A stretch of DNA of 64,000 nucleotides from Fulvimonas soli (lineage in GTDB: Bacteria > Pseudomonadota > Gammaproteobacteria > Xanthomonadales > Rhodanobacteraceae), in NCBI RefSeq assembly GCF_003148905.1, contig NZ_QGHC01000003.1, positions 186,001 to 250,000 on the forward strand, written 5' to 3'. The position numbers were made by a program, and so were the translations under genes. Below the pieces are notes generated by a model. That model was not told the origin of the DNA. It saw only the letters and a program-made list of their open reading frames with translations, and did not search any database. This document shows, in pieces, positions 21,427 to 29,900 of the stretch. Position 1 is the stretch's first letter. Every line of letters begins with the position of its first letter.

Positions 21427-22005
21427 TTAGCGCTTCCGCAGGGCATCGAGCGCAAGATTGAGCCCGAGCACGTTCACCCGCGGCTCGCCGAGCACGCCGA
21501 ACTGGCGGCCGCGGGTGTGCGCCTCGACCAGTGCCAGCACCTGGTCCGGCGGCAGGCCGCGGGCGCGGGCCACGCGCGAGACCTGGTAGCGCGCGGCGGC
21601 CGGGCTGATGTCCGGGTCCAGGCCGCTGCCGGAGGCGGTCACCAGGTCGACCGGCACCGGCGCGGCGTTGCCCGGGTCGGCCGCGCGCAGCGCGGCGATG
21701 CGCTGCCTGGCCGCGTCGGTCAGCGCCGGGTTGGTCGGGCCCTGGTTGGAGCCGCCGGACGCGGCGGCGTTGTCGGCCATCGGGCTGGTCGCCGACGGGC
21801 GGCCCCAGAAGTACTTCGGGTCGGTGAACGACTGGCCGATCAGGGCGGAGCCGACCGGCTTGCCCTCGCGCGTCACCAGGCTGCCGTCGGCCTGGGCCGG
21901 GAACAGCAGCCGGGCCAGGCCGGTGACGACCAGCGGGTAGGCGACGCCGGTGAGCGCCGTCATCAGCACCAGCATGGCCAGCGCATTGCGAACGAGTTTG
22001 CCCAT
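21427..22005 (-). CDS. kdpC: Potassium-transporting ATPase subunit C
   Basis: A 192-aa KdpC (190 in E. coli): one N-terminal membrane helix (about residues 8-30, [20 protein letters not shown]) and a periplasmic domain with [18 protein letters not shown] and [11 protein letters not shown], both highly conserved in KdpC. It stabilises the KdpFABC complex. The ATG at 22005 fits family length. Unusually, it is separated from kdpB by the outer-membrane barrel gene (11 bp away) and a 68-aa ORF. Confidence 0.95.
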   Translation of the reverse strand: MGKLVRNALAMLVLMTALTGVAYPLVVTGLARLLFPAQADGSLVTREGKPVGSALIGQSFTDPKYFWGRPSATSPMADNAAASGGSNQGPTNPALTDAARQRIAALRAADPGNAAPVPVDLVTASGSGLDPDISPAAARYQVSRVARARGLPPDQVLALVEAHTRGRQFGVLGEPRVNVLGLNLALDALRKR

Positions 22006-22016
22006 GTCCGTCGTCC

Positions 22017-23513
22017 TCAGAAGTGCAGGATGGCATCCACCAGCGCGACGGCCTGGTAGTTCTTCTTGCCGCCGTCGTAGGCGTCCACGTCGTACGAGCG
22101 CTCGTAGCGGAGCTCCGGGCGGATTTCGAGGTCCGGCGACACCCAGTGCGTCATGCCCAGCGTATGGCTGCTGTAGTGCGTGGCGTAGCCGGTGCGCTGG
22201 CCTTTCTGGTCGTTGTAGAACTCGTTGCGGAACGTCAGCATGCTGCTGGAGCTCAGCTCGAAGTTGAGGTAGTTCACCACGCCGTATTCGGCCGCCTTGC
22301 CCGGATAGGGCGACGAGGCCACCACGCCGGGCTCGCCGCCCGGCCCGAAGCCCGGGACGTTGCGGCCGTACATGTAGTAGCCCTCGGTCTGCATGTGCAC
22401 CTTGCGGCTGAAGCGGTGGCCCCAGGTCATCACGTACATCTGCACGTTGTTGTAGTTGTAGTCGGAGGTGTTCCAGTTGTTGATGCAGGGGTAGAGCATG
22501 TCGTTGTTGTCGGCCGACACCCAGCGCACGCAGGCCTGCAGCGCCGGGCGCGCCGAACGGTTCCACGGCGCGGTGTCGTTGCTGGCGTTCACGCCGATCT
22601 GCAGCGTCCACTGCCGGCTCAGCCGCGTGGTCGTCATGATGCCGGTCTGGGTGTACGGGTCGACCGTGTACAGGATCGAATGGGTGAGCAGGTAGTTCTG
22701 CGGGGAGAACTGCGCCTCGATGTCGGGCAGCGACAGGTAGCGGCCGATGCGGACCACCATGCCCTCGGCGACCGTGGGGATGTAGAGGTCGTAGTAGAAC
22801 AGCATGGGGTCGATGCCGTAGACCTTGCCGGGCAGCGGGCCGTTCGAATTGGGGTGGTTCAGGAGCTGGTTGCTGAACACGCCCTTGGTCACCGTGTAGT
22901 GGTAGTCGTAGCCGTACAGGGTGGAGATGTTGAAGCCCCAGTCCACGTGGTCGGTCTGCACGGTGTCTTCCGCGCGGGTGACGTTGAGCACCAGCTGGTC
23001 GAACTCCACGCGGTCGGGCCGCGTGGCGTATGACAGCGGATAGTTGGTGAAGCTGGACGAGCTGGCGTTGGCCGACGGATTGATCCAGCCGTTGACCTCG
23101 ATGCGGTGGCGCTTCATCCAGCCGCCGAGCTTCGTGCATGCCAGCGCCTTCTGCACCGGGTACTGGCCGTAGGCGACCGGCACGCCGATGGGCGCGGGCA
23201 CGCCGCCGAGCTGCCATTCGCCGTTGGGGAACGGCGGCGCGTCCAGCGGCGCGTCCATGGCGCGGCGCTCCGGCGCGGGGGCGTTCGGGTCGGCCGGCTG
23301 CGCGTCCTCGCGGTAGGCCGCGGCCAGGCGCGAAAAGAAGCCCCGCGAACAGTCGCCGCTGGACGGCGGCGGCGCCGGCTCGGCGGCGGCCACCTGGTCC
23401 GCCGTCGCCGCGACGACGGTCGCCGGCCGGGCGTCCAGCGCGCCGGCCAGGGCCTGGGAGAGCGGCGTCATGGCGATGACGGCCGCCAGCGGAAAAGCTT
23501 TCACGTAGCGCAT
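22017..23513 (-). CDS. Outer-membrane beta-barrel (porin-like) protein inside the kdp operon
   Basis: A 498-aa protein. The ATG at 23513 ([15 protein letters not shown]) has an AAGG ribosome site 6-9 bp upstream and starts a clear signal peptide ending ALAG; an alternative start 8 codons upstream is less likely. After a Pro/Ala-rich linker the rest is rich in Tyr, Asn, Trp and alternating strands and ends in HF, as outer-membrane barrels do. The pattern ([37 protein letters not shown]) resembles the OmpL-like BBP2 porin family. It lies 11 bp before kdpC and after kdpB, suggesting a potassium-limitation-induced outer-membrane pore (inference). Confidence 0.82.
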   Translation of the reverse strand: MRYVKAFPLAAVIAMTPLSQALAGALDARPATVVAATADQVAAAEPAPPPSSGDCSRGFFSRLAAAYREDAQPADPNAPAPERRAMDAPLDAPPFPNGEWQLGGVPAPIGVPVAYGQYPVQKALACTKLGGWMKRHRIEVNGWINPSANASSSSFTNYPLSYATRPDRVEFDQLVLNVTRAEDTVQTDHVDWGFNISTLYGYDYHYTVTKGVFSNQLLNHPNSNGPLPGKVYGIDPMLFYYDLYIPTVAEGMVVRIGRYLSLPDIEAQFSPQNYLLTHSILYTVDPYTQTGIMTTTRLSRQWTLQIGVNASNDTAPWNRSARPALQACVRWVSADNNDMLYPCINNWNTSDYNYNNVQMYVMTWGHRFSRKVHMQTEGYYMYGRNVPGFGPGGEPGVVASSPYPGKAAEYGVVNYLNFELSSSSMLTFRNEFYNDQKGQRTGYATHYSSHTLGMTHWVSPDLEIRPELRYERSYDVDAYDGGKKNYQAVALVDAILHF

Positions 23514-23590
23514 AGATACCTTGGATTGCCGGTCCACGGGGACCGTCTTGTCGGTGGATGAATCCTCGCCGTGGCGACGGCGCGGATGCC

Positions 23591-23797
23591 TCAGATGCCG
23601 GCGTAGCCGCCCAGCACGTAGTCGTCGCTGTCGGGCGACTCGGTGTCGTGCAGGGAGCGCCCGCCCTTGCCCGGCGGGCGCGGCCCGCCGGGCAGCGCGA
23701 TCACGACGTCGCAGTCGGCGTCGTTGGCCGACAGCCGCAGTTCCATGTCGGGGTGCGTGTCGTCCGGCAGCGAAATGGAGAGCCTGAGCGTTTGCAT
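23591..23797 (-). CDS. Hypothetical 68-aa acidic protein between kdpB and the porin gene
   Basis: Starts [20 protein letters not shown] and ends [12 protein letters not shown]. There is no signal peptide or membrane helix; the protein is acidic with a Gly/Pro-rich middle ([11 protein letters not shown]). A GAGG ribosome site is correctly spaced before the ATG at 23797. It occupies most of the 357-bp space between kdpB and the porin. I recognise no family. It is probably real because of the ribosome site and operon position, but an untranslated or attenuator role for this stretch is not excluded. Confidence 0.55.
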   Translation of the reverse strand: MQTLRLSISLPDDTHPDMELRLSANDADCDVVIALPGGPRPPGKGGRSLHDTESPDSDDYVLGGYAGI

Positions 23798-23870
23798 GGT
23801 TGGCCTCGGGGAAAAAGACGGTGGGGGTGTCCGCGCCGGCGTCGCCCTGCGGCGGCGCCGGCGCGGCGAG

Positions 23871-25943
23871 TCAGGCCAGTCCCAGCAGGACCAGCAGCAT
23901 GTCGATCAGCTTGATGCCCACGAACGGCACCGCGATGCCGCCCAGGCCGTAGACCAGCAGGTTGCGGCGCAGCAGCGCGCCGGCGCCCAGCGCGCGGTAC
24001 TTCACGCCCTTCAGCGCCAGCGGGATCAGGAAGACGATGATCAGCGCGTTGAAGATCACCGCCGACAGGATCGCGCTCTGCGGCGTGGCCAGGCGCATCA
24101 CGTTCAGCGCGTCGAGCGCGGGGTAGGTGGTGGCGAAGGCGGCCGGGATGATCGCGAAGTACTTGGCGATGTCGTTGGCGATGGAGAACGTGGTCAGCGC
24201 GCCGCGGGTGATCAGCATCTGCTTGCCGATCTCCACCACCTCGATCAGCTTGGTCGGGTTGGAGTCCAGGTCGACCATGTTGCCGGCTTCCTTGGCCGCC
24301 TGCGTGCCGGTGTTCATCGCCACCGCCACGTCGGCCTGGGCCAGCGCGGGCGCGTCGTTGGTGCCGTCGCCGCACATCGCCACCAGCCGGTTCTCGGACT
24401 GGATGTCGCGGATCAGCTTGAGCTTGGTCTCCGGCGTGGCCTCGGCGAGGAAGTCGTCCACGCCCGCCTCGGCGGCGATGGCCGCCGCGGTGAGCGGGTT
24501 GTCGCCGGTGATCATCACGGTCTTGATGCCCATCCGGCGCATCTCGGCGAAGCGCTCCTTGATGCCGCCCTTGACGATGTCCTTCAGCTCGATCACGCCG
24601 AGCGCCGCGTCGTCCTCGGCCACGACCAGCGGCGTGGCGCCGCGGCGCGCGACGTCCTCGGCCATGCGCTTGACCATCGGCGGCAGGTGGCTGCCGCGGG
24701 ATTCCAGGTGGCGCTCCACCGCGTCCAGCGCGCCCTTGCGGATGCGCCGGCGGCCGATGTCCACGCCGCTCATGCGGGTCTGCGCGCTGAACGGCACGAA
24801 CTGCGCGTGCAGGGCTTCCAGCGCGTGCTCGCGCAGGCCGAAGCGCTCCTTGGCCAGCACCACCACGCTGCGCCCCTCCGGCGTCTCGTCGGCCAGCGAG
24901 GCGAGCTGCGCGGCCTCGGCCAGCCGGCGCTCCTCCACGCCCGGCGCGGCATGGAAGGCCACCGCCTGGCGGTTGCCCAGGGTGATCGTGCCGGTCTTGT
25001 CCAGCAGCAGCACGTCCACGTCGCCGGCCGCCTCCACCGCGCGGCCGGAGGTGGCGATCACGTTGGCGCGGATCATCCGGTCCATGCCGGCGATGCCGAT
25101 CGCCGACAGCAGCGCGCCGATGGTGGTGGGGATCAGGCACACCAGCAGCGCGACCAGCACGGTCAGCGTGATCGGGTGGCCCTGGCCCGCCGCCTGCACG
25201 CTGTAGATCGAGTACGGCAGCAGCGTGGCGCAGGCCAGCAGGAAGATCAGCGTGAACTTGGCCAGCAGGATGGTCAGCGCGATCTCGTTCGGCGTCTTGC
25301 GCCGCGCGGCGCCCTCCACCATCGCGATCATGCGGTCGAGGAAGCTCTCGCCGGGGTTGCGGGTGATGCGCACCACCAGCCAGTCCGACAGCACCTTGGT
25401 GCCGCCGGTGACCGCGCTGCGGTCGCCGCCGGACTCGCGGATCACCGGCGCGGACTCGCCGGTGATCGCGCTCTCGTCCACGCTGGCGGCGCCGGCCACC
25501 ACCTCGCCGTCGCCCGGGACCGGGTCGCCGGCCTCGACCAGCACGTAGTGGCCGGCGCGCAGCTCGCTGGACGGCACGAAGGTGATGGCGGCGTTGCGCT
25601 CGGCGGCGGCCAGCCTCTTCGCCACCACGTCCTTGCGCGAGCTGCGCAGCGCGGCGGCCTGCGCCTTGCCGCGGCCCTCCGCCAGCGCCTCGGCGAAATT
25701 GGCGAACAGCAGCGTGAACCACAGCCACACGCCGACCCAGAAGATGAAGCCGGCCGGCGCCTCGCCGTGGCCGGCGACGGCCTGGACCCACAGCAGCGTG
25801 GTCAGCACGCTGCACACGAACACCACGAACATCACCGGGTTGCGGAACTGCAACCGCGGCGACAGCTTGCGGAACGAATCGGCCACCGCCTTGAGGACCA
25901 GCGCGCGGTCGAGGCCGCGGACGGCATGGGAATGCGTATTCAT
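23871..25943 (-). CDS. kdpB: Potassium-transporting ATPase ATP-binding subunit B
   Basis: A 690-aa P-type ATPase (682 in E. coli) that powers high-affinity potassium uptake. Phosphorylation site Asp315 lies in [13 protein letters not shown]; the actuator motif is [11 protein letters not shown]; the nucleotide domain has [10 protein letters not shown]; the hinge is [10 protein letters not shown] and [17 protein letters not shown]. Seven membrane helices are predicted in the usual places. It is 3 bp downstream of kdpA and would be translationally coupled to it. Confidence 0.97.
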   Translation of the reverse strand: MNTHSHAVRGLDRALVLKAVADSFRKLSPRLQFRNPVMFVVFVCSVLTTLLWVQAVAGHGEAPAGFIFWVGVWLWFTLLFANFAEALAEGRGKAQAAALRSSRKDVVAKRLAAAERNAAITFVPSSELRAGHYVLVEAGDPVPGDGEVVAGAASVDESAITGESAPVIRESGGDRSAVTGGTKVLSDWLVVRITRNPGESFLDRMIAMVEGAARRKTPNEIALTILLAKFTLIFLLACATLLPYSIYSVQAAGQGHPITLTVLVALLVCLIPTTIGALLSAIGIAGMDRMIRANVIATSGRAVEAAGDVDVLLLDKTGTITLGNRQAVAFHAAPGVEERRLAEAAQLASLADETPEGRSVVVLAKERFGLREHALEALHAQFVPFSAQTRMSGVDIGRRRIRKGALDAVERHLESRGSHLPPMVKRMAEDVARRGATPLVVAEDDAALGVIELKDIVKGGIKERFAEMRRMGIKTVMITGDNPLTAAAIAAEAGVDDFLAEATPETKLKLIRDIQSENRLVAMCGDGTNDAPALAQADVAVAMNTGTQAAKEAGNMVDLDSNPTKLIEVVEIGKQMLITRGALTTFSIANDIAKYFAIIPAAFATTYPALDALNVMRLATPQSAILSAVIFNALIIVFLIPLALKGVKYRALGAGALLRRNLLVYGLGGIAVPFVGIKLIDMLLVLLGLA

Positions 25944-25946
25944 CGA

Positions 25947-27749
25947 TCAATGTCCCGACATCAGGTATTCGGCGATCGGCCCGAGCGCCAGCGCCGGCAG
26001 GAAGGTCAGCGCGCCGACCACGATCACCACGCAGGCCAGCAGCACCACGAACAGCGGGGTGTGCGTGGGCAGCGTGCCGGCCGATTCGGGCACGTGGCGC
26101 TTGGCGGCCAGCGAGCCGGCCATGGCCAGCATCGCGATGGCCAGCGGGAAGCGCGCGAAGAACATGCACAGGCCCAGCAGCACGTTCCAGAACGGCGTGT
26201 TCGCCGAGAGCCCGCCGAAGGCGCTGCCGTTGTTGTTGGAGGCGGAGCTGACCGCGTAGAGCACCTCGCTGAAGCCGTGCGCGCCGGGATTGGCGATGCC
26301 GGCCACGCCGGCCGGCACCAGCACGGCGACCGCGGTGCAGATCACCACCAGCGCGCACGGCAGCAGCACGGCCAGGCTGGCCATCTTCATCTCGTGCGCC
26401 TCGATCTTCTTGCCCAGGTATTCCGGCGTGCGCCCCACCATCAGGCCGGCGATGAACACCGCCACCACGGCGAAGGCCAGCATGCCGTACAGGCCCGAGC
26501 CGACGCCGCCGAACACCACCTCGCCCAGCTGCATCAGCCACATCGGCACCAGGCCGCCCAGCGGGGTCAGCGAGTCGTGCATCGCGTTCACCGCGCCGCA
26601 GGAGGCGGCCGTGGTGATCGCTGCGAACAGGCCGGAGGAGACGATGCCGAAGCGCGTCTCCTTGCCCTCCATGTTGCCGCCGGCCTGCAGCGCGGAGGCG
26701 TGCGCGTCCACCGCCAGAGCGTGCAGCGCCGGGTTGCCGGCCTGCTCCGCCGCGACCGCGCCGAGCGCCAGCGGGACGAAGATCAGCAGCATCGTGGCGA
26801 GGAGCGCCCAGCCCTGCCGGCGGTCGCCCACCATGTGGCCGAAGGTGAGGCACAGCCCGCCGGGGATCAGGAAGATCGCCAGCATCTCGACGAAGTTGGA
26901 AAACGGCGTCGGGTTCTCGAACGGATGCGCGGAGTTGGCGTTGAAGAAGCCGCCGCCGTTGGTGCCCAGCTGCTTGATCGCGATCTGCGAGGCGGCCGGG
27001 CCCATCGGCAGGGTCTGCGCGGTCACCGCGACCTCGCGCGTCAGCGCGTGGCCGGCCGCGTCCTTGCGCGCGTTGCCGGCGGCGTCCTTGAGCGTCTCCG
27101 TGTAGCTGCTGGCCTGCACCAGCGGCACGTCCACGTAGGGCTTGAAGTTCTGCACCACGCCCTGCGACACCAGCAGCAGCGCCATCAGCAGCGACAGCGG
27201 CAGCAGCACGTACAGCGTGCCGCGCACCAGGTCCACCCAGAAATTGCCCAGGCCCTGGGCGCTGCGCCGCACGAAGCCGCGCACCACCGCCACCAGCACC
27301 GCGATGCCGGTGGCGGCGGAAAGGAAGTTCTGCACCGCCAGGCCCAGCATCTGGGTCAGGTAGCTCATCGTCGACTCGCCGGCGTAGCCCTGCCAGTTGG
27401 TGTTGCTGGCGAAGCTGATGGCGGTGTTCATCGCCGAGTCGGGCGACACCGCGCCGAAGTGCTGCGGGTTGAGCGGCAGCCATGGCTGCAGGCGCTGCAG
27501 CGCATACACCGCGAGCAGGCCGAGCACGTTGAACGCCAGCATGGCCAGCGCGTAGCGCTTCCAGCCCATGTCCTCGGCCGGGTCGACGCCGCACAGGCGG
27601 TAGATGCCGCGCTCCGCGCGCGCCCCGAAGCGGGTGACGCGGTTGGGCGCGTCGGCGAACACCCGCGCCATGTAGGCGCCCATCGGCTTCACCAGCAGCA
27701 GCAGCACGGCCAGGAACAGGCCGACCTGGAGACAGTCGTTGGCGGTCAT
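25947..27749 (-). CDS. kdpA: Potassium-transporting ATPase potassium-binding subunit A
   Basis: A 600-aa channel-like subunit (557 in E. coli) that selects potassium. The four pore loops of the SKT superfamily are visible, for example [20 protein letters not shown] and [20 protein letters not shown]. The ATG at 27749 ([20 protein letters not shown]) overlaps the kdpF stop (ATGA), which decides the start. The extra length compared with E. coli comes from longer periplasmic loops (about residues 180-230). Confidence 0.96.
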   Translation of the reverse strand: MTANDCLQVGLFLAVLLLLVKPMGAYMARVFADAPNRVTRFGARAERGIYRLCGVDPAEDMGWKRYALAMLAFNVLGLLAVYALQRLQPWLPLNPQHFGAVSPDSAMNTAISFASNTNWQGYAGESTMSYLTQMLGLAVQNFLSAATGIAVLVAVVRGFVRRSAQGLGNFWVDLVRGTLYVLLPLSLLMALLLVSQGVVQNFKPYVDVPLVQASSYTETLKDAAGNARKDAAGHALTREVAVTAQTLPMGPAASQIAIKQLGTNGGGFFNANSAHPFENPTPFSNFVEMLAIFLIPGGLCLTFGHMVGDRRQGWALLATMLLIFVPLALGAVAAEQAGNPALHALAVDAHASALQAGGNMEGKETRFGIVSSGLFAAITTAASCGAVNAMHDSLTPLGGLVPMWLMQLGEVVFGGVGSGLYGMLAFAVVAVFIAGLMVGRTPEYLGKKIEAHEMKMASLAVLLPCALVVICTAVAVLVPAGVAGIANPGAHGFSEVLYAVSSASNNNGSAFGGLSANTPFWNVLLGLCMFFARFPLAIAMLAMAGSLAAKRHVPESAGTLPTHTPLFVVLLACVVIVVGALTFLPALALGPIAEYLMSGH

Positions 27750-27838
27750 TCGAACCACTCCGGCTTGAGCAGGGCCACGCACAGGTAGCCGGCGAGCGCC
27801 ACCGCGATGGCGATGGCCAGCCCGTAGATCAGGGTCAT
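27746..27838 (-). CDS. kdpF: Potassium-transporting ATPase subunit F
   Basis: A 30-aa single-helix protein, [17 protein letters not shown] followed by [13 protein letters not shown]. Length, hydrophobic helix and the C-terminal LLKPEWF or similar are those of KdpF, the small lipid-like stabiliser of KdpABC. Its TGA overlaps the kdpA ATG. It is easily missed by gene callers because of its size. Confidence 0.9.
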   Translation of the reverse strand: MTLIYGLAIAIAVALAGYLCVALLKPEWFE

Positions 27839-27871
27839 GGGGGAAAATCCTTCGGGAAGTCGCGCTGCGGC

Positions 27872-27961
27872 TCAGCGCCGGCCAAGGCGGTCGCAGACCA
27901 GCAGGAAGCCGACCGTGGCCGCGGTGAGCACGAAGGCGAAAAGCAGATAGATGACGTCCAA
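27872..27961 (-). CDS. 29-aa single-helix membrane peptide at the head of the kdp operon
   Basis: Reads (M)[19 protein letters not shown] followed by LVCDRLGRR, one membrane helix with a basic end. The likely start is TTG at 27961, because GAGGAG stands 9-14 bp before it; the longer frame upstream is not protein-like. It ends 33 bp before kdpF. Similar short peptides with a C-terminal CDRL-like motif are found before kdpF in other proteobacteria, sometimes annotated as a second KdpF-like subunit; the function is unknown. Confidence 0.6.
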   Translation of the reverse strand: MDVIYLLFAFVLTAATVGFLLVCDRLGRR

Positions 27962-28017
27962 GGGCGCCGTCTCCTCGTAGCGAACGGCGCGCACTGTAGG
28001 AACCGGCGCATAAGAAA

Positions 28018-28041
28018 GGGGTAGCGGGAAGCCGCTACCCC
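28018..28041 (-). terminator. Hairpin with T-rich tail, probable terminator of the Met-rich peptide gene
   Basis: A perfect 10-bp stem (GGGGTAGCGG / CCGCTACCCC) with a 4-nt loop. On the minus strand it is followed by TTTCTTAT. It lies 56 bp after the stop of the Met-rich peptide gene and before the kdp genes, so it insulates the two units. Confidence 0.65.
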
Positions 28042-28058
28042 GTATAGATCGCGTAAAG
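28041..28058 (-). promoter_or_regulatory. Possible KdpE box upstream of the kdp operon
   Basis: On the minus strand CTTTACG-CGAT-CTATACG forms a direct repeat with 11-bp period, as expected for an OmpR-family dimer. It lies about 80 bp before the first kdp ORF. The terminator hairpin stands between it and a weak -10-like TCTTAT. KdpE is the natural candidate; this is inference from architecture only. Confidence 0.4.
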
Positions 28059-28096
28059 ATTTCCGCGGCGGCCGGCGCGGGCCGCCGCGCCACGGC

Positions 28097-28375
28097 CTAC
28101 TTGCCGCCGTCGGACTTCATCGCGTCGCCGGACATGCCGCCGCCCGCGTCCCTGGCGTGGCGCTTCATCGCCTTGTGGCCCGGCTTCATCGCGTCCTTCC
28201 CGGACTTCATCGCCTCGCCCTTCATGGCGTCGTCCTTCTTCATCGTCGCATCGTGCCGCATGCCGTCCTGCTGCATGGCGGTGCCGGCGCCGGCCGGCGC
28301 CGTGGCGTCCTGCGCGAAGGCCGGCGCGCCGCAGAGCATGGCGAGCGCCAGGACGACGGGAATGCGTGCTTTCAT
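28097..28375 (-). CDS. Methionine-rich periplasmic peptide (pentapeptide MXKDX repeat, MrpX-like)
   Basis: A 92-aa protein with a signal peptide cleaved near APAFA-QD (residue 22). The mature 70 residues are a low-complexity chain of repeats built on DAMKxx / EAMKS / KAMKR, with 9 Met, 3 His and no Cys, very Lys/Asp rich. It matches the MXKDX pentapeptide-repeat proteins and, in context, MrpX, the methionine-rich hypochlorite scavenger of Azospira controlled by SigF/NrsF. A GAGG ribosome site precedes the ATG. Its own SigF-type promoter overlaps the nrsF stop codon. Proposed role: sacrificial periplasmic oxidant sink; copper binding by Met/His is an alternative. Confidence 0.8.
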   Translation of the reverse strand: MKARIPVVLALAMLCGAPAFAQDATAPAGAGTAMQQDGMRHDATMKKDDAMKGEAMKSGKDAMKPGHKAMKRHARDAGGGMSGDAMKSDGGK

Positions 28376-28402
28376 GGTGGTGTCCTCGGAAAGATAAGGG
28401 AT

Positions 28403-28419
28403 GGAGGCGCGGGGCCTCC
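28403..28419 (-). other. 5' leader hairpin of the Met-rich peptide mRNA
   Basis: GGAGGC-N5-GCCTCC lies just downstream of the SigF-type -10 (28429), so the transcript would begin almost directly with this 6-bp stem. A hairpin at the 5' end commonly stabilises mRNAs of abundantly made small proteins. Confidence 0.4.
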
Positions 28420-28428
28420 AGCGCTTCC

Positions 28429-28454
28429 TTCGCCGCCGACGCCGCCGCGGTTAC
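28429..28454 (-). promoter_or_regulatory. SigF (ECF16)-type promoter of the Met-rich peptide gene
   Basis: On the minus strand: GTAACC (28454-28449), 16 bp, CGAA (28432-28429). The TAA of the -35 is also the stop codon of nrsF. This is an exact match to the GTAACC-N16-CGAA form known for Caulobacter SigF. Confidence 0.75.
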
Positions 28455-29107
28455 GCGGCCTTCGACAGCAGCCGCCCGCCCATCGCCGCGTTGGCGGCCA
28501 CCACCAGCGCCACCGCGAGCGCGTGCATCGCCAGGTCGGTCGCGCTGGCGTCGAAGGCGTGGCAGATCTCCAGCAGCGTCGCCGAGGCCGCCGCGCTGGC
28601 CAGCCCCGCCAGCACCGCGGTCAGCACCGGCCGCAGCGGCGCGGCGCGGCGCAGCAGCCACACCAGCAGCGCCGACAGCGGGACCGAGAAGGCGACGATG
28701 AACGCCAGGCAGTCCGGCGCCTCGCGCAGCGCGGCGACGTGGGTGGCCGGCGCGACCCAGCCGCGCAGGCAGCCCAGCCCGCTGGCGCCGATCCACAGCA
28801 GCGCGCCGGGCAGCGGCAGCCAGGCCCAGCGCGCGCTGCGCCCGGGCACCGCCAGCGCGAACGCGGCCCAGGCCGCGCCGACCGCGGTGAGCAGCGCGCC
28901 GATGCCGGCCCAGGCCAGGTCCGGCGTGCCGCGCCAGCGCGCCAGCATGCCGCCGGCGCCGTAGTGCCAGAACAGCGCGGCGGCGATCGCCGCCACCGCC
29001 AGCAGCCAGCCCAGCGTGCGCCGCCACGGCGGCGGCAGCCGGCGCACCGGCGCCAGCTCGGCGCCGAGCGCGGCGATCAGGCTGTCGTGGGAGCGCGGAT
29101 CGGTCAT
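28451..29107 (-). CDS. nrsF: NrsF-family membrane anti-sigma factor (DUF1109)
   Basis: A 218-aa protein with six predicted membrane helices, the DUF1109/NrsF family. NrsF holds SigF at the membrane and releases it on chromate, cadmium or oxidant stress through two conserved cysteines. Cys133 (in EAPDCLAF) and Cys182 (in LEICHAFD) lie at positions close to the Caulobacter pair Cys131/Cys181; a third, Cys113, is also present. It starts 6 bp after the sigma gene's stop, the usual sigma/anti-sigma operon. Confidence 0.9.
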   Translation of the reverse strand: MTDPRSHDSLIAALGAELAPVRRLPPPWRRTLGWLLAVAAIAAALFWHYGAGGMLARWRGTPDLAWAGIGALLTAVGAAWAAFALAVPGRSARWAWLPLPGALLWIGASGLGCLRGWVAPATHVAALREAPDCLAFIVAFSVPLSALLVWLLRRAAPLRPVLTAVLAGLASAAASATLLEICHAFDASATDLAMHALAVALVVAANAAMGGRLLSKAA

Positions 29108-29113
29108 GGCGGT

Positions 29114-29740
29114 TCAGTCGTCTCCGTGGAAGCGCGTGCGCAGCGCCTTCAGCGCGCGATGCAGGTTCACCTTCAGCGCGCCGGTGCGGCGGCCGGTGCG
29201 CTGCGCCGCCTCGGCCAACGAGCGCTCGCGCAGGCCGAGCTGCTCCACCGCCTCGCGCTGGCCGGGCGGCAGCGCGGCGATCGCCGCGCGCAGCCGGGCC
29301 GCCTGCTGCGCGCGCTCGGCATCGGCGCTGGCGTCGTCGGCGCCGGCGTGGCGTTCCAGCGCCAGCTCGTCGCTCACCTCGCGCCGCGCGCGGCGGCCGT
29401 GGCCGCGCAGCGCGTCGATCGCGCGGCGTGCGGCCAGCGCGCCCAGCCAGGCGTCGTAGGAGCGCGCCGGGTCGTAGGTGTGGCGCACCCGGTGCACGCT
29501 GAGCAGGGTCTCCTGCACCACGTCGTCCAGCGCGTCCGCCGGCACGCCCTGGCGGCGCGCCACCGCGCGGATCAGCGGCACCGAGTCGGCCAGCACGCGC
29601 TCGTAGGCGCGGCGGTCGCCGGCCTGCGCGGCGGCCATCCACGCGGCGCGGCGCTGGTCGCTGGTCTCGCTGGCGGGAGGGTCGGCTGGCACGGGGACGC
29701 GGGAATCCGCCCGGAGGACAAGGGCGTCATCTAGTCGCAT
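29114..29740 (-). CDS. sigF: ECF sigma factor, SigF (ECF16) type
   Basis: About 208 aa. Region 2 spans roughly residues 40-110 (VLADSVPLIRAVARRQG, then LDDVVQETLLSVHRVRHTYD), and region 4 begins at IAALPPGQREAVEQLGLRE with a helix-turn-helix (SLAEAAQRTGRRTGALKVNL). The ATG at 29740 is preferred because a SigF-type -10 lies at 29777-29780, leaving a leader of about 30 nt; no good ribosome site is visible, and an ATG at 29767 would give a nearly leaderless message. Pairing with nrsF and three matching promoters identify the group. It would transcribe its own operon. Confidence 0.85.
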   Translation of the reverse strand: MRLDDALVLRADSRVPVPADPPASETSDQRRAAWMAAAQAGDRRAYERVLADSVPLIRAVARRQGVPADALDDVVQETLLSVHRVRHTYDPARSYDAWLGALAARRAIDALRGHGRRARREVSDELALERHAGADDASADAERAQQAARLRAAIAALPPGQREAVEQLGLRERSLAEAAQRTGRRTGALKVNLHRALKALRTRFHGDD

Positions 29741-29776
29741 CGGCGCGGCGGCGGTCAAGTCCCACATGCTGGCGGA

Positions 29777-29802
29777 TTCGCGGCGGGGACTGCCGCGGTT
29801 AC
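29777..29802 (-). promoter_or_regulatory. SigF-type promoter of sigF-nrsF (autoregulation)
   Basis: On the minus strand: GTAACC (29802-29797), 16 bp, CGAA (29780-29777). It is identical in both boxes and spacing to the promoter before the Met-rich peptide gene. Confidence 0.75.
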
Positions 29803-29843
29803 TCCGTGGCCGCGTGGAGATGCCTTCGCGGCCGGACACCGGA

Positions 29844-29869
29844 GTAACTTCATCCCCGCCGGCAGCGAA
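29844..29869 (+). promoter_or_regulatory. SigF-type promoter of dipZ-msrB
   Basis: GTAACT (29844-29849), 16 bp, CGAA (29866-29869); the -10 ends 31 bp before the dipZ start codon. Together with the minus-strand copy it makes the intergenic region a divergent SigF-controlled pair. Confidence 0.72.
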
Positions 29870-29900
29870 TGCCCGGCCAAGCCCCCACGGAAACGCATCC

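Noticed and set aside
23643-27788. A 1381-codon plus-strand frame over kdpA and kdpB
   Set aside because: Antisense shadow of kdp genes with the same low-complexity composition.
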